Assembly: GCF_013359905.1 (NCBI RefSeq)
Contig: NZ_JABMCC010000094.1
Span: 1 to 64,000, forward strand
Length of the DNA stretch: 64,000 bases
Direction: 5' to 3'
Source: Paenibacillus taichungensis
GTDB lineage: Bacteria; Bacillota; Bacilli; Paenibacillales; Paenibacillaceae
The translations under genes and the position numbers were made by a program. Shown in pieces: positions 1 to 10,680 of this stretch; within the stretch, counting starts at the first letter, position 1; each line of letters starts with the position of its first letter. The notes under the pieces are model-generated. The model was not told the origin of the DNA and ran no database searches. It saw only the letters and a program-made list of their open reading frames with translations.

Positions 1-61
1 CATCAGACTGTAAATCTGCTCCCGTACGGGTTCGGTGGTTCGAATCCATCATCCTCCACCA
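1..61 (+). tRNA. tRNA-Tyr (GTA), 3' part only
   Basis: The window opens inside a tRNA. The anticodon arm reads CTGTAAATC, giving anticodon GTA (Tyr). A long variable arm typical of bacterial tRNA-Tyr follows, then a T-arm with GGTTCGAATCC and an encoded CCA at 59-61. The 5' half lies outside the window. Confidence 0.9.
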
Positions 62-68
62 GTTTTTC

Positions 69-141
69 GAGTCATTAGCTCAGTTGGTAGAGCACCTGAC
101 TTTTAATCAGGGTGTCGAAGGTTCGAGCCCTTCATGACTCA
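69..141 (+). tRNA. tRNA-Lys (TTT)
   Basis: A full cloverleaf can be drawn. The acceptor stem GAGTCAT (69-75) pairs with ATGACTC (134-140) and the discriminator is A141. The D-arm contains AGCTCAGTTGGTAGAGC, the anticodon loop is CTTTTAA (anticodon TTT) and the T-loop is GGTTCGAGCCC. No CCA is encoded. It lies 7 nt after the tRNA-Tyr and ends the tRNA cluster. Confidence 0.96.
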
Positions 142-147
142 TCTTTT

Positions 148-191
148 AAAAAAGAGTGATTGATCATTAATTTGATTAATCACTCTTTTTT
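148..191 (+). terminator. Rho-independent terminator of the tRNA cluster
   Basis: An A-rich arm with AAGAGTGATT pairs with AATCACTCTT, followed by a run of T. It sits directly after tRNA-Lys. Confidence 0.85.
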
Positions 192-304
192 GTTGTAGAT
201 AAATAAATTAATAATGTGGAAACTCTAATAAAGACTGAAAAAGGCGATGCTGCGCAAGATATGATAAAATAATAGAAAAAAAGCAGAGTGGTGGCGTTCA
301 TTAT

Positions 305-1501
305 ATGAAGCTCATACCTGATCTAAAACAACAAATCGAAGCAATTATAGGTACTACATTGGACGAATCCGTGATAACTATAGAAGAATGGAATCAATAT
401 GGATTAAGCTCAGCTTATCGAAGAACTGTTCCAGTGGCTCATAATACTCTTACAAAAGAGGCCGAAGGTTTCATAGGTGATGATGAGAAGATGGTTGGTT
501 TGGCTAAGGATGTAAGCAGTTGGCGTACACAAGACCTTATATATTTTAAAGTCGGGATGAACGAGGAAGAAGGTACTCTTTTATATTGGGCATGTTCTGT
601 TGATGCCGTTACGCTGGAAGTTCAGCGTTTAATTGAACTTCTCATTAGTAGTCATAAGGAATCTTTAGATGAAGAACAGCCTGTGATATATGAAAATGAT
701 AGAGAACAACAGCTTGCTGAATTGGGACAATGGCTTCGCAAACAGATTGAGCAAACAGTCCAGCAGGAGCCTATTCCAGATCGTTTTTCACTGGATGGAG
801 AATTGAATACAGAGAAAATCCCATTTCTACTTCAATGTGAGACACCTGATGCCCATCGCATACGTTCGAAGGAATTGAATAAGTTGCTCGAAAGTTATTT
901 CGGTGAAGAGATTATACTGATTCCTGTGGGAGCGCAGGAGTGGGTGTTTCTAGGTGATGAACAGATTGTCACTGGCGAAGCTGAAGAGGATACGACGGAA
1001 GCCAGAAAGGATTTACTGAATGCCTTTTGTCAGGGGCTCTATGAATTGGTGGCCAGTGAATGGGCGGGCGTATTTCATTTGTCTGCATCCTTACCATGTA
1101 CCCCTGCAAAGCAGCTATCTCCTGTCACGGCACTTCTTCAAGAGAGTGTGCACTTGGGCAGGGCTTTCCATGTCGCACAACACATCCATCTCCCTTGGGA
1201 TCTGCAACTCGAACGTTTGGTAGATAGCATTCCTGTGCAACAACGTCTTCGTTTTATACAGGAAACGGGCAAAGGTACTGTGTTATTTAGTGATAGTGAG
1301 ACACTGGCTACGCTGGAGACCTTCTTCAATCTCGATTGTAATGTGAGTGAGACGGCAAAGCGACTCTTTATTCATCGTAATACTTTGGTATATCGTTTGG
1401 ATAAGATCAAACAGGAGATCGGATATGATGTCAGAAACTTCGAAAGTGCTGTTCTGGTAAGGCTTTTACTGCTTATGTACAAAGTGACGAAAAAGCTTTG
1501 A
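305..1501 (+). CDS. PucR/CdaR-type helix-turn-helix regulator
   Basis: A 398-residue soluble protein. The last ~55 residues (about 343-398) form the C-terminal HTH of the PucR/CdaR family: [20 protein letters not shown], followed by a helix ending in MYKVTKKL. The N-terminal ~330 residues match no sensor domain I can name. Members of this family usually control uptake or use of a small carbon or nitrogen compound. The gene ends 103 nt before msmX on the same strand, so it may influence expression of that shared sugar-importer ATPase; this is inference. ATG start at 305. The DNA-binding assignment is firm; the effector is unknown. Confidence 0.8.
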   Translation: MKLIPDLKQQIEAIIGTTLDESVITIEEWNQYGLSSAYRRTVPVAHNTLTKEAEGFIGDDEKMVGLAKDVSSWRTQDLIYFKVGMNEEEGTLLYWACSVDAVTLEVQRLIELLISSHKESLDEEQPVIYENDREQQLAELGQWLRKQIEQTVQQEPIPDRFSLDGELNTEKIPFLLQCETPDAHRIRSKELNKLLESYFGEEIILIPVGAQEWVFLGDEQIVTGEAEEDTTEARKDLLNAFCQGLYELVASEWAGVFHLSASLPCTPAKQLSPVTALLQESVHLGRAFHVAQHIHLPWDLQLERLVDSIPVQQRLRFIQETGKGTVLFSDSETLATLETFFNLDCNVSETAKRLFIHRNTLVYRLDKIKQEIGYDVRNFESAVLVRLLLLMYKVTKKL

Positions 1502-1604
1502 TATTTTTGTGCAGTTTGCGAATAGTCAAACATCATGCAAATGGGTTAATATAAAACTACAAAATGTATTCGATTACAAAATGATCTCTGAGGAGGCAAC
1601 AATC

Positions 1605-2729
1605 ATGGCTGGTGTACGTTTAGAGCATATTTTCAAAAAATACCCGGGTTCTGATAAAGCAACAGTAGTTGATATTAACCTGGACATTAAAGATAAAGAG
1701 TTTCTGGTACTGGTAGGTCCGTCCGGTTGTGGTAAATCAACAACACTGCGTATGATCGCAGGCCTTGAGGAAATTTCTGAAGGTAAACTCTATATCGGTG
1801 ACCGTGTCGTTAATGACGTTGCTCCTAAAGACCGCGATATCGCGATGGTATTCCAATCCTATGCCTTGTATCCGCATATGAGCGTATACCAAAACATGGC
1901 GTTTGGTCTGAAATTGCGTAAAGTGAAAAAAGATGAGATCGACAAACGTGTACGTGAAGCAGCTAAAATCCTGGATATCGAGCATTTGCTTGAGCGTAAA
2001 CCTAAGGCATTGTCCGGTGGTCAACGTCAGCGTGTCGCTTTGGGACGTGCGATCGTCCGTGATCCACAAGTGTTCTTGATGGATGAGCCTCTCTCCAACT
2101 TGGATGCTAAACTTCGTGGTCAAATGCGTGCTGAGATCACTAAACTTGCGAAACGTTTGGAAACAACCGTTATCTACGTAACGCATGACCAAATCGAAGC
2201 AATGACAATGGGTGATCGGATCGTTGTTATGAAGGATGGTATCATCCAACAAGCAGCTTCTCCAGAAGAGCTTTACAACCACCCTGCTAACCTGTTCGTA
2301 GCTGGTTTCATCGGTTCCCCGACAATGAACTTTATCTCGGGTAAATTGGCTGAGCAAGGTGCTAGCCTGCATTTCGTAGCTCCTGGTGTGGACGTTGAAA
2401 TCCCACAAGGTAAAGCACAAGTGCTGAAATCAAGAGGATACATTGGTAAAGAAGTCATTCTGGGTGTTCGTCCAGAAGACATTCACGAAGAGCCAGTATT
2501 CCTGGAAGCATCCCCGAACTCTGTATTCTCTACACACGTAGACGTAACAGAGAACTTGGGTCACGAAATGCTCCTCTACTTGAGCGGTGTAGGTAACGAC
2601 ACTACAATCGCACGTGTAGACGGACGTTCTAACACTCGTGATGGTTCCACAGTTAAAATGGCAATTGACATGAACAAAGTTCATATCTTTGACAAAGAGA
2701 CTGAAGCAAACGTTCTTCTTCAAGACTAA
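1605..2729 (+). CDS. msmX: Multi-sugar ABC importer ATPase (MsmX/UgpC type)
   Basis: A 374-residue cytoplasmic ATPase of the CUT1 sugar importers. It shows Walker [10 protein letters not shown] (residues 38-46), the Q-loop in [11 protein letters not shown], signature LSGGQRQ, Walker [14 protein letters not shown] and the switch histidine in YVTHDQ. A C-terminal TOBE-like regulatory domain occupies roughly residues 240-374. I place the start at ATG 1605, not at 1509, because AGGAGG (1591-1596) stands 8 nt before it and the family begins at MAGV-type residues. In Bacilli one such stand-alone ATPase energises many sugar permease pairs, so it is a likely partner for the permeases at 20.6-22.4 kb. 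It is followed by its own terminator. Confidence 0.95.
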   Translation: MAGVRLEHIFKKYPGSDKATVVDINLDIKDKEFLVLVGPSGCGKSTTLRMIAGLEEISEGKLYIGDRVVNDVAPKDRDIAMVFQSYALYPHMSVYQNMAFGLKLRKVKKDEIDKRVREAAKILDIEHLLERKPKALSGGQRQRVALGRAIVRDPQVFLMDEPLSNLDAKLRGQMRAEITKLAKRLETTVIYVTHDQIEAMTMGDRIVVMKDGIIQQAASPEELYNHPANLFVAGFIGSPTMNFISGKLAEQGASLHFVAPGVDVEIPQGKAQVLKSRGYIGKEVILGVRPEDIHEEPVFLEASPNSVFSTHVDVTENLGHEMLLYLSGVGNDTTIARVDGRSNTRDGSTVKMAIDMNKVHIFDKETEANVLLQD

Positions 2730-2793
2730 TAGTACTGAGATTCATCGGTAACGATGGAATCTATCAGTTAACGCAATTATACATTGTAATCTG

Positions 2794-2827
2794 AGCCCCT
2801 TCCGTTATTGCTGGAAGGGGCTTTTTT
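2794..2827 (+). terminator. Terminator after msmX
   Basis: Perfect 10-bp stem AGCCCCTTCC / GGAAGGGGCT with a 9-nt loop, followed by a T-run. Confidence 0.93.
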
Positions 2828-3017
2828 GATTAATGAGCGGCCATGGTTCACGATTGCATTCAACACTGAATTCATTTAAGATTATTTGAAGGCTGGTTTT
2901 GTTTTGTAAAATCTGTAACCTGAAACAAACAAAATGAATGCGCTAATAATGGAATGGAATTGACGCAAAAATGCTGATGTACATAGAGAGGCAGCGAATG
3001 CTGAAAGGAAGAGACAA

Positions 3018-3956
3018 ATGGCGAAAAAAGTGAAAGTATCTGAATTGGTACAGCAGTTCCAGCTTGAGGTCGTTTCCGGAGCTCAAGGTTTGAAGAGAGT
3101 CATTACTGTAGACGACTTAAACCGTCCTGGCCTCGAAATGGCCGGTTATTTTGAATACCATCCACAAGAACGGGTACAGCTGCTTGGGAGAACAGAGCTG
3201 GCCTTTTTTTCCATGTTGCCTGAGGCCGAGCGTCGTGATCGGATGCAGCGCCTATGCACGGAAGAAACACCTTGTATCTTGGTGACTCGTGGACTGGAAG
3301 TACCACAGGAACTGATCGAAATCAGTGAGGAGCAGAATCTGGCCGTGCTTCGCAGCAACATGGCTACAACCATTTTATCGAGCCGTATTACCGGATTCCT
3401 GGAGCGTAAGCTTGCGCCAACGGCAACGATTCATGGCGTACTGTGTGATGTGAATGGAGTCGGTATGCTAATTACGGGCAGTAGTGGTATTGGTAAGAGT
3501 GAAACGGCACTTGAATTGGTGAAGCGTGGACACCGTTTGATTGCGGATGATGCAGTTGAAATCCGGCAAACATCAGACTTCCAGCTGCACGGAACAGCAC
3601 CAGAGCTCATCCGTCACCTACTTGAGATTCGGGGAGTTGGGATTATCAACGTGATGACATTATTTGGTGCAGGGGCTGTGCGTAATAATAAACGGATCAC
3701 CCTGGTAGTGCGTCTAGAGGCTTGGCAGCAGGATAAGCAGTATGATCGCCTCGGTCTGGATGAGGAGACAACACGTATCATCGATACAGATGTACCTCTG
3801 GTAACCATTCCTGTTCGTCCGGGACGGAACTTGGCTGTAATTATTGAAGTTGCGGCGATGAACTATCGTCTTAAGCAAATGGGACTTAACGCTGCGCTGC
3901 AATTTACGAACAAGCTGACAGCAACGATCTCTGAAGATATGGAAGACATGGACTAA
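3018..3956 (+). CDS. hprK: HPr kinase/phosphorylase
   Basis: A 312-residue enzyme that phosphorylates and dephosphorylates Ser46 of HPr and Crh, setting CcpA-dependent carbon catabolite repression. The N-terminal domain covers residues 1-130. The kinase domain has the P-loop GSSGIGKS (154-161), the catalytic Asp pair IADDA (~176-179) and the family signature [19 protein letters not shown] (203-221). Length is normal (about 310). It is the first gene of an hprK-lgt-ppaX-yvoF cluster as in B. subtilis. A GGAAGAGAC ribosome binding site precedes the ATG. A likely substrate, the HPr-like protein at 36.6 kb, is in the same window. Confidence 0.98.
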   Translation: MAKKVKVSELVQQFQLEVVSGAQGLKRVITVDDLNRPGLEMAGYFEYHPQERVQLLGRTELAFFSMLPEAERRDRMQRLCTEETPCILVTRGLEVPQELIEISEEQNLAVLRSNMATTILSSRITGFLERKLAPTATIHGVLCDVNGVGMLITGSSGIGKSETALELVKRGHRLIADDAVEIRQTSDFQLHGTAPELIRHLLEIRGVGIINVMTLFGAGAVRNNKRITLVVRLEAWQQDKQYDRLGLDEETTRIIDTDVPLVTIPVRPGRNLAVIIEVAAMNYRLKQMGLNAALQFTNKLTATISEDMEDMD

Positions 3957-4082
3957 GAAGAGAAGGCTCTATTATATCATTAAAGGCCAATTGTTGATGT
4001 GTTCTACTCCTGTATAGCGTGTTGGAGACATGCAGCAGTTGGTCCTGCTTGTGAATGAGTCAATTTATAGGAGTGTGAATGA

Positions 4083-5120
4083 ATGGATACATTATTACTG
4101 TTGAACCCCATTGCGTTCTCCATCGGAGCGTTAAAGGTTCACTGGTACGGGCTTATTCTCGGTACAGCGGCACTTGTAGGTTTGCTGCTCGTCATCCGGG
4201 AAGGCAAACGGTATAACATTCCGCAGGAAGTGTTTATGGACATGGTCCTGCTTGGTGTGCCTTCTGCCATTATCGGTGCCCGCATATACTACGTGGCATT
4301 TCGATGGGACGATTATAAGGATAATTTCTGGGATGTCTTTAAAATATGGAATGGTGGAATCGCGATATATGGCGCACTGATTGGTGCGATCATATGTGCA
4401 GTCATTTTCTTCCGTCGTAAAGGGTATAACTTCTGGCGTATGGCCGACATCTGTGCGCCTGGACTGATCGTTGGACAAATGATCGGACGCTGGGGTAACT
4501 TTGTAAACCAAGAGGCTTATGGTGGTCCAGTAGAAGAATCATTTTTGAGAGACAAGCTTCATTTGCCAGACTTTATCGTTAATCAGATGAATGTGGAAGG
4601 TGTATTCCATCATCCTGCATTTTTGTATGAATCGATGTGGAGTCTTGTTGGTCTGGTCATCTTGCTGGTGCTTCGTCGTCAGAAGTTCCTGCGTGCTGGT
4701 GAGCTGTTTATGTCCTATTTTATCTGGTACTCGATCGGTCGTTTCTTTATCGAAGCGCTTCGTACCGACAGTCTGGGATTCCAGGCTCCGCAATGGGTTG
4801 CCTCCATGGTTAATGGGTTATGGTCACCGATGACAGCTATGGGATTCGAGCAAGGATATCTTGATCCGGCCTACGGTAACGTAAGAATTTCGCAGTTGCT
4901 GGCTATTGGGATCATTATTGTTGCGATAGTCTTCATCGTTGTGAGAAGAATGACAGGCAAGGCAGATGTAAGGTATAGCGATCCAATTGTATCTTCCAAA
5001 GTTCCTTCAGAATCATCGGATGATATGGTGCACACAGGCCCGGTTGCAGGCAAAGAGGACACGGTAACTCCAGTCTCGGCCAAAGAGGATCTGAAGCAAG
5101 CTGAAGAGAAAAAGGAGTAA
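4083..5120 (+). CDS. lgt: Prolipoprotein diacylglyceryl transferase
   Basis: An integral membrane enzyme that transfers diacylglycerol from phosphatidylglycerol to the lipobox cysteine of prolipoproteins, such as the solute-binding proteins at 18.8 and 63.2 kb. The signature GRWGNFVNQEAYGGP is at residues ~139-153, and there are about seven hydrophobic segments, one containing GGIAIYGALIG. At 345 residues it is ~70 longer than the usual ~270; the extra part is a charged, Ser/Glu/Lys-rich cytoplasmic tail after the last membrane segment (from ~295). The gene ends 6 nt before ppaX. Confidence 0.97.
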   Translation: MDTLLLLNPIAFSIGALKVHWYGLILGTAALVGLLLVIREGKRYNIPQEVFMDMVLLGVPSAIIGARIYYVAFRWDDYKDNFWDVFKIWNGGIAIYGALIGAIICAVIFFRRKGYNFWRMADICAPGLIVGQMIGRWGNFVNQEAYGGPVEESFLRDKLHLPDFIVNQMNVEGVFHHPAFLYESMWSLVGLVILLVLRRQKFLRAGELFMSYFIWYSIGRFFIEALRTDSLGFQAPQWVASMVNGLWSPMTAMGFEQGYLDPAYGNVRISQLLAIGIIIVAIVFIVVRRMTGKADVRYSDPIVSSKVPSESSDDMVHTGPVAGKEDTVTPVSAKEDLKQAEEKKE

Positions 5121-5126
5121 TGCAAC

Positions 5127-5777
5127 ATGATTGACACGGTTTTGTTTGATCTGGATGGAACGATTATTGATACGAATGAACTAATTATCAACTCTTTCCT
5201 TCATGTGATGAAGGATTTGCAGTTATCTACCCCTTGGACACGCGAACAGATCATTCCTCATATGGGGGGGACACTGGAGAATCAGATGCGTACGTTCTCT
5301 GGGAAAGAGGATGTTGCGGAGTATGTCAAAGGATATCGGGCGTATAACGACGTTCATCATGAGGCGATGGTTCAGCCGTTTCCTCACGTGATTGAGGTCG
5401 TTGAAGCTCTTCATGAGGCAGGAATCGTGATGGGTGTTGTCACAACGAAGATTCGTCCATCTACTCTTAAGGTGCTGGAGCGTTTCGACCTGTTGAAGTA
5501 TATGAAATCGATTGTGACAGTTACGGATGTAACCAATCCCAAACCGCATGCTGAACCAGTCCTGAAGGCGATCGAAGAGTTGGGTGCAGATCCTTCCAAA
5601 ACATTGATGGTGGGTGACAGCCCGGTCGATATTCAATCGGCACAGAACGCGGGTGCGCTTTCGGCAGGCGTAGCCTGGTCCCTTAAGGGAGAGGCCGTAT
5701 TGAGCGGCTATAACCCGGATTACATTTTGCACGACATGAAGGACTTGCTTAAGCTGATTGAAACGGAACGTTCATGA
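5127..5777 (+). CDS. ppaX: Pyrophosphatase PpaX (HAD family)
   Basis: A 216-residue HAD-superfamily hydrolase. Motif I is [10 protein letters not shown] at residues 6-15, motif II is the Thr in GVVTTK, and motif III/IV is [16 protein letters not shown]. In B. subtilis the product at this locus hydrolyses the pyrophosphate released when HprK/P dephosphorylates P-Ser-HPr, and the synteny with hprK and lgt supports the same role. Its last codons overlap the next start by 4 nt (ATGA), so the two are probably translationally coupled. Confidence 0.93.
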   Translation: MIDTVLFDLDGTIIDTNELIINSFLHVMKDLQLSTPWTREQIIPHMGGTLENQMRTFSGKEDVAEYVKGYRAYNDVHHEAMVQPFPHVIEVVEALHEAGIVMGVVTTKIRPSTLKVLERFDLLKYMKSIVTVTDVTNPKPHAEPVLKAIEELGADPSKTLMVGDSPVDIQSAQNAGALSAGVAWSLKGEAVLSGYNPDYILHDMKDLLKLIETERS

Positions 5778-6295
5778 GAAAAGTAACCCGCTATCCCGTA
5801 GAAGGCCATAACGCACTTTGGCATATCTATAAGACTGTGAGTCCGTGGAAAGGCGTGCGCAATTTTATCTGGATTCAGTTGTCACGGTACTGCCCGAATC
5901 TATCGGTCAAGAACTGGATCTATCGTCGCATGCTCGGCATGAAGGTGGGTAAACATACGGCTTTTGGATTGATGGTGATGGTTGATGTTTTCTTTCCGGA
6001 GAAAATTACGGTAGGCGAAAATTCCGTGATTGGCTACAATACCACGATCCTGGCTCACGAGTATCTTATTAAAGAGTACAGACTCGGTGAGGTTATTATC
6101 GGGGAAAATGTACTGATCGGTGCAAATTCAACCATCCTGCCAGGTGTGACCATCGGAGACGGTGCGGTTGTAGCTGCAGGAGCAGTTGTTCATAAGGATG
6201 TAGCTCCGGGAGCTTTTGTTGGAGGGAATCCACTTCGTGATCTGTCTCGCTCGAATGCATCAGCGGAGGAGATTGTCATAAAGGCTGATGAGTAA
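5774..6295 (+). CDS. yvoF: Hexapeptide-repeat acyltransferase (YvoF-like)
   Basis: A 173-residue left-handed beta-helix acyltransferase. The repeating hexapeptide pattern [LIV]GxxxxI runs from ~75 to 155, for example [20 protein letters not shown], ending in the family close [11 protein letters not shown]. The residues AHEYL contain the usual catalytic histidine. The acceptor (sugar, lipid or antibiotic) cannot be told from sequence. Position immediately before the his operon, after ppaX, matches B. subtilis yvoF. Confidence 0.88.
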   Translation: MRKVTRYPVEGHNALWHIYKTVSPWKGVRNFIWIQLSRYCPNLSVKNWIYRRMLGMKVGKHTAFGLMVMVDVFFPEKITVGENSVIGYNTTILAHEYLIKEYRLGEVIIGENVLIGANSTILPGVTIGDGAVVAAGAVVHKDVAPGAFVGGNPLRDLSRSNASAEEIVIKADE

Positions 6296-6428
6296 TGATT
6301 TTGGTTGACGGCCGAGACGGCCCACGGATATATCTGTAAAAGATCATCACAAAGAATACACGGACGAAAATTAACCTGAATGGGTTCAGTCAAGGGAAGT
6401 GCAATAAGTCGAATTGACTGGAGTAAGG

Positions 6429-6452
6429 AAGCTGCTGATGGCAGCTTTTTTC
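6429..6452 (+). terminator. Terminator after the hprK-yvoF cluster
   Basis: AAGCTGC/GCAGCTT stem with a short loop and six or more T. It separates the hprK cluster from the his operon. Confidence 0.85.
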
Positions 6453-6532
6453 GTATACAAATAGTTAGACTCATGTTCAGCAATGGGATCAAAATGGAGG
6501 ATATAGTACAAGCCCCCAAAGGGGCTGTATTG

Positions 6533-6562
6533 TTGACGATGGATAGTCATTCATGTTATCAT
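6533..6562 (+). promoter_or_regulatory. Probable sigma-A promoter of the his operon
   Basis: TTGACG (6533-6538), a 17-nt spacer and TTATCA (or TATCAT with 18). It lies downstream of the terminator and about 230 nt before hisZ. No other comparable promoter is visible in the gap. Confidence 0.5.
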
Positions 6563-6788
6563 ATCCCATATCCTTTAGTTTGTTAGCACTTTACCATGTT
6601 AAAGAAAAAAGATAGAAGTAAGTATAATTAAGAATAAGTGAACACGTACTAAACATTTTCTGAAGGCTGCCTGGCAGCAACAATAAAAATTCAGGTTACA
6701 AGATAGAATGGGGATTTACATTACATAAATCCTGTTGAAATAGAACGTCTACCAATCTTAAATTACTGACTCGGGGTGAAGAATACCA

Positions 6789-7982
6789 ATGTCCAAACCA
6801 AAAGGCTTTGAAAAACCGACAGGTTTTCGTGACTATACACCACATGTGGTGACCAAGCTGCGAACCATTGAGCGGAATGTATTAGAATGCATGGAACGCT
6901 GGGGTTACCGTCAAATCATTACGCCAACGATTGAATACTACGATACCGTAGGTGTAGCGAGTTCCACATCGGATCGCAAGTTGTTTAAATTATTGAACAG
7001 CCGCGGGACTACGCTCGTACTAAGATCAGATCTGACAGCTCCGATTGCACGGGTGGTCTCTTCTCTATTAAAGGATGAGGAGCTTCCTCTGCGTTTGTCC
7101 TATCATGCGAATGTGTTTCGTTCCATTGAAGAGGAAGCGGGGCGTGAGGCGGAATTTTTTCAAACAGGTGTAGAGCTTGTCGGTGATGATTCGCCAGAGG
7201 CAGATGCAGAAGTTGTAGCACTTGCGATCGCTTCTTTGCAGGCAGCGGGTGTGTCTTCCTTTAAAATTGCGATGGGTCATATGGGATTTCTGAACGGGTT
7301 ACTGGAAGAAGTCATTCCAGGTCAAACGGTACAACAGGAGCAGTTGAAAGAAGGATTGCTGGGACGTGATTATGTCGGTTATCGCCAATCCATTGAAGCA
7401 TTGAATCTGGAACCGAAACTGAAGGAGCAGCTTGAAGCCATTTTGCGTCTGCGTGGCGGTAAAGAAGTATGTACACACGCAGCAGAGCTGAGTTCAAGTA
7501 CTGAAGCAGCACAGTCCATTGCACATCTCTGTGCAGTATTCGAAGTGTTGGAAGCGTACGGTGTTTCTGAGCATGTGCTGATTGATCTGACGATGATTGG
7601 TGATTTCTCCTATTATACAGGCATGACGTTTGAAGGGTATGCGGCAGAGCTCGGATCCCCGGTATGCAGTGGCGGACGATATGATAATCTGTTACAACAG
7701 TTTGGCCGTTCATTACCGGCTACAGGATTTGCACTCAAAACAAACCGTATTATCGATGGTGTTCATGGAATTACGATGGAAGAGAAGAAGCCTGTACTTA
7801 TTCAATATACTTCGGAACACCGAGCTGAGGCTCTAACAGAGGCGGCGAGACTACGCAGCATTGGTCAGAATGTAGTAACATACCTCCTTCCTAAAGATGG
7901 GGCAGAGGCTCTAACAGGAAACAAATCAATTCAGGCTGAGCAGGTTATCACGTACGGATCTGAAAATGGAGGGGGACGCTAA
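6789..7982 (+). CDS. hisZ: ATP phosphoribosyltransferase regulatory subunit HisZ
   Basis: A 397-residue paralogue of class II histidyl-tRNA synthetase that lacks the anticodon-binding function. It is required with the short HisG for the first step of histidine synthesis and for feedback control. Synthetase-like motifs are visible: motif 2 around [20 protein letters not shown] and the histidine-site segment [24 protein letters not shown]. The following hisG is the short form, which needs HisZ, so the pair is consistent. TAA is followed after 1 nt by the hisG ATG. Confidence 0.96.
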   Translation: MSKPKGFEKPTGFRDYTPHVVTKLRTIERNVLECMERWGYRQIITPTIEYYDTVGVASSTSDRKLFKLLNSRGTTLVLRSDLTAPIARVVSSLLKDEELPLRLSYHANVFRSIEEEAGREAEFFQTGVELVGDDSPEADAEVVALAIASLQAAGVSSFKIAMGHMGFLNGLLEEVIPGQTVQQEQLKEGLLGRDYVGYRQSIEALNLEPKLKEQLEAILRLRGGKEVCTHAAELSSSTEAAQSIAHLCAVFEVLEAYGVSEHVLIDLTMIGDFSYYTGMTFEGYAAELGSPVCSGGRYDNLLQQFGRSLPATGFALKTNRIIDGVHGITMEEKKPVLIQYTSEHRAEALTEAARLRSIGQNVVTYLLPKDGAEALTGNKSIQAEQVITYGSENGGGR

Positions 7983-7983
7983 G

Positions 7984-8643
7984 ATGTCGGATATTTTGAA
8001 GGTAGCTATGCCGAAGGGCCGAATCTATAAGAAAGCCTCCAAACTGTTCCGTGAAGCAGGGCTTGATATTCCGGTAGACGTGGACGATACGCGCAAGCTG
8101 GTCATCGAAGTGCCGGAAGCGGGGATGGAGTTCATCATGGCGAAGCCCGTAGACGTGCCAACGTATGTGGAGTATGGAGTAGCGGATATAGGGATTGTGG
8201 GTAAAGACGTTCTGCTTGAGGAAAATCGGGACGTGTACGAATTGTTGAACCTGGGAATCGCCCAGTGCCGCATGTCTGTTATTGGACTACCGGACTGGAC
8301 ACCTGGCATTCAGCAGCGTGTGGCAACAAAGTACCCGAGAATCGCTTCCCAGTATTTCCGCGAGCAAGGACAGCAGGTGGAAGTTATCAAACTGAATGGT
8401 TCGATCGAACTGGCGCCGCTGATCGGGCTGGCCGACCGAATCGTCGATCTGGTAGAGACGGGACAGACGCTGCGTGAGAACGGACTCGTGGAGATGACGG
8501 GCATTCTGGATATCACAAGCCGCCTTATTGCCAATCGGGTCAGCTATCGGATGAAGAACGCACGAATTCAGGCATTATGCGATGCTCTCCAACAGGTCAT
8601 TCCAGCCTCGAATGAGGTGTCGGCGGGGATTTTTCGAGGATAA
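7984..8643 (+). CDS. hisG: ATP phosphoribosyltransferase, short catalytic subunit
   Basis: A 219-residue HisG(S) that condenses ATP with PRPP. The C-terminal ACT-like regulatory domain of the long form is absent. Typical motifs are [11 protein letters not shown] at the N-terminus and the PRPP-binding segment around [25 protein letters not shown] choose ATG 7984, not 7966, because GGAGGGGG (7968-7975) is the ribosome binding site and [12 protein letters not shown] is the usual start. PRPP may come from the Prs encoded at the end of the same cluster. Confidence 0.97.
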   Translation: MSDILKVAMPKGRIYKKASKLFREAGLDIPVDVDDTRKLVIEVPEAGMEFIMAKPVDVPTYVEYGVADIGIVGKDVLLEENRDVYELLNLGIAQCRMSVIGLPDWTPGIQQRVATKYPRIASQYFREQGQQVEVIKLNGSIELAPLIGLADRIVDLVETGQTLRENGLVEMTGILDITSRLIANRVSYRMKNARIQALCDALQQVIPASNEVSAGIFRG

Positions 8644-8750
8644 ATCAAGCATGTAAGATGGAACAGAAGTAACTAATCAATGATTGATTATATAGCATAA
8701 ACGGGTATTGGACGCATCACAGGCACTACAGGGATAGGGAGGATGTACGC

Positions 8751-10055
8751 ATGAAAATTGTACCTGCACGGGAATTTGATCTGAAGCGGGAAGTGGAATA
8801 CGGTACACCGGAGCAAAATGAAACGGTACGGCGCATTGTCAGCGACATTCGCCGGGAAGGAGATGCGGCACTGCTGCGTTACACAGAGCAGTTGGACCGC
8901 ACGAAGCTGACGGCCGCGGAGCTGCGCGTGCCGCAGGAAGAGCTGCAGGCAGCTTATGCAGCCGTAGAGCCTTCCTTCGTGACGGCGATCCGTCAGGCCG
9001 CCGCGAACATTCGTGCTTTTCATGAGAAGCAGAAGCGCAACTCATGGATGGATTGGCAGCCAGACGGCAGTCTGCTGGGCCAGGTGATCCGACCGCTGAA
9101 GCGGGTCGGCGTGTATGTACCTGGCGGCAAAGCAGCGTACCCTTCGTCGGTGCTGATGAATGTAATTCCGGCACAGGTGGCTGGCGTGCCGGAGATTGTT
9201 CTGGTGACGCCGCCGTCAACGAACGGCGGCGAAGGCATTAACCCGTACATTCTCGTGGCTGCTGCGGAAGCAGGCGTGAGCGAGATGTATCGGGTTGGCG
9301 GCGCTCAGGCGATCGCCGCCCTCGCTTACGGCACGGAGAGCATTGCCCCGGTCGACAAGATCTGTGGACCGGGCAATATATACGTGGCGCTCGCGAAGCG
9401 CGAAGTGTACGGCGCAGTCGATATCGATAGTATTGCCGGGCCGAGTGAGATTGTAGTGCTAGCCGATGATACGGCGAATCCGGTATATGTCGCCGCCGAC
9501 CTGTTGTCGCAGGCGGAGCATGACGAGATGGCATCGGCCATTCTCGTCACAACCTCGGCTGTGCTGGCGGAAGCCGTGCAGGCCGAAGTGCGGCAGCAGC
9601 TAGAAGCGCTGCCGCGGCGTGATATCGCTGCTGCTTCTGTGGAGCAGTATGGCGCAATTATTGTGGTCGATTCCCTCGATGAGGGAATCGATGTGGTGAA
9701 CCGGCTCGCACCGGAGCATCTGGAGATCATGGTGCAGGAGCCCATGGCTTACGCTGGCCGAATCGAGAATGCCGGAGCGATCTTCCTCGGCCCGTATAGC
9801 TCGGAGCCGGTAGGGGATTATTTTGCGGGACCGAATCACATTATTCCGACAAATGGAACAGCCCGATTCAGTTCACCTGTGGACGTGGATGATTTTATCA
9901 AAAAATCGAGTTTGATCTATTACAGCAAGGAAGCATTACTCCAAAATGGAGCGGCTATTATAGAGCTGGCCCGGCATGAAGGGCTCGAAGGACACGCCCG
10001 TGCGATCTCTGTACGGTTAGAACAGGAAGGAAAGGCGGAATCGGATAATGGATAA
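8751..10055 (+). CDS. hisD: Histidinol dehydrogenase
   Basis: A 434-residue zinc enzyme that oxidises L-histidinol to histidine in two NAD-dependent steps. Family segments visible are [28 protein letters not shown], the signature starting [15 protein letters not shown] and the zinc/catalytic region [11 protein letters not shown]; the Glu/His pair is in LAPEHLEIM and the C-terminal GPNHIIPT is present. The central part (about 8850-9600) is visibly more GC-rich than neighbouring genes. The last 8 nt overlap hisB. Confidence 0.98.
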   Translation: MKIVPAREFDLKREVEYGTPEQNETVRRIVSDIRREGDAALLRYTEQLDRTKLTAAELRVPQEELQAAYAAVEPSFVTAIRQAAANIRAFHEKQKRNSWMDWQPDGSLLGQVIRPLKRVGVYVPGGKAAYPSSVLMNVIPAQVAGVPEIVLVTPPSTNGGEGINPYILVAAAEAGVSEMYRVGGAQAIAALAYGTESIAPVDKICGPGNIYVALAKREVYGAVDIDSIAGPSEIVVLADDTANPVYVAADLLSQAEHDEMASAILVTTSAVLAEAVQAEVRQQLEALPRRDIAAASVEQYGAIIVVDSLDEGIDVVNRLAPEHLEIMVQEPMAYAGRIENAGAIFLGPYSSEPVGDYFAGPNHIIPTNGTARFSSPVDVDDFIKKSSLIYYSKEALLQNGAAIIELARHEGLEGHARAISVRLEQEGKAESDNG

Positions 10056-10677
10056 GCAGAATAATGGTTTGGACCTTCAGAACAAGGGTGCTGTACGTCA
10101 GGCAGAGGTAGACCGCAAAACAAATGAAACGAACATTCAGCTTTCTTTTGCCGTAGATGGAACCGGGCAATCCGAGATTGAAACGGACGTACCTTTCTTG
10201 AATCATATGCTCGATCTGTTCACAAAGCATGGACAATTCGATCTGAACGTACAGGCACGCGGCGATGTTGATATTGATGACCACCACACGGTGGAGGATA
10301 TCGGGATCTGTCTGGGACAGACTCTTCGTGAAGCATTGGGTGACAAGCGGGGCATCAAACGTTATGCGAGTGTATTTGTACCGATGGATGAGGCTCTCGC
10401 TCAGGTAGTCATCGATGTCAGCAACCGCCCTCACTTTGAGTACCGCGCACAATACCCGTCTCAGCAAGTGGGCAGCTTCTCAACCGAGCTGGTACATGAG
10501 TTCCTGTGGAAACTGGCGCTGGAAGCGCGCATTACATTGCACGTTATCGTGCACTACGGACAAAATACGCACCACATGATCGAAGCGATCTTCAAAGCAC
10601 TGGGCCGTGCACTGGATGAGGCGACAACGATTGATCCACGTGTAACGGGTGTGCCTTCCACGAAGGGAGTGCTGTAG
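10048..10677 (+). CDS. hisB: Imidazoleglycerol-phosphate dehydratase
   Basis: A 209-residue manganese enzyme for step six of histidine synthesis. Both metal-binding repeats are present: [13 protein letters not shown] and [15 protein letters not shown], plus [12 protein letters not shown]. It is the monofunctional form (no phosphatase domain), matching the separate histidinol phosphatase downstream. The start overlaps hisD by 8 nt. About 18 extra N-terminal residues (MDKQNNG...) precede the conserved domain, so a start further in is possible. Confidence 0.96.
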   Translation: MDKQNNGLDLQNKGAVRQAEVDRKTNETNIQLSFAVDGTGQSEIETDVPFLNHMLDLFTKHGQFDLNVQARGDVDIDDHHTVEDIGICLGQTLREALGDKRGIKRYASVFVPMDEALAQVVIDVSNRPHFEYRAQYPSQQVGSFSTELVHEFLWKLALEARITLHVIVHYGQNTHHMIEAIFKALGRALDEATTIDPRVTGVPSTKGVL

Positions 10678-10680
10678 ACG

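Larger units (their letters stand above)
6296..6788 (+). other. Intergenic region between yvoF and hisZ
   Basis: A 493-nt gap with no convincing gene. It holds a terminator (6429-6452) and a promoter (6533-6562), listed separately, and a small hairpin around 6667-6680 (GCTGCC/GGCAGC). I searched for a T-box (AGGGTGGNACC) or another histidine leader and see none. Confidence 0.6.

Noticed and set aside
6380..6586. A 68-codon frame before hisZ that could be a leader peptide
   Set aside because: It runs across a terminator, has no good ribosome binding site and no run of histidine codons.
6296..6788. T-box or histidine riboswitch in the his leader
   Set aside because: No AGGGTGGNACC box or other known leader signature is visible.
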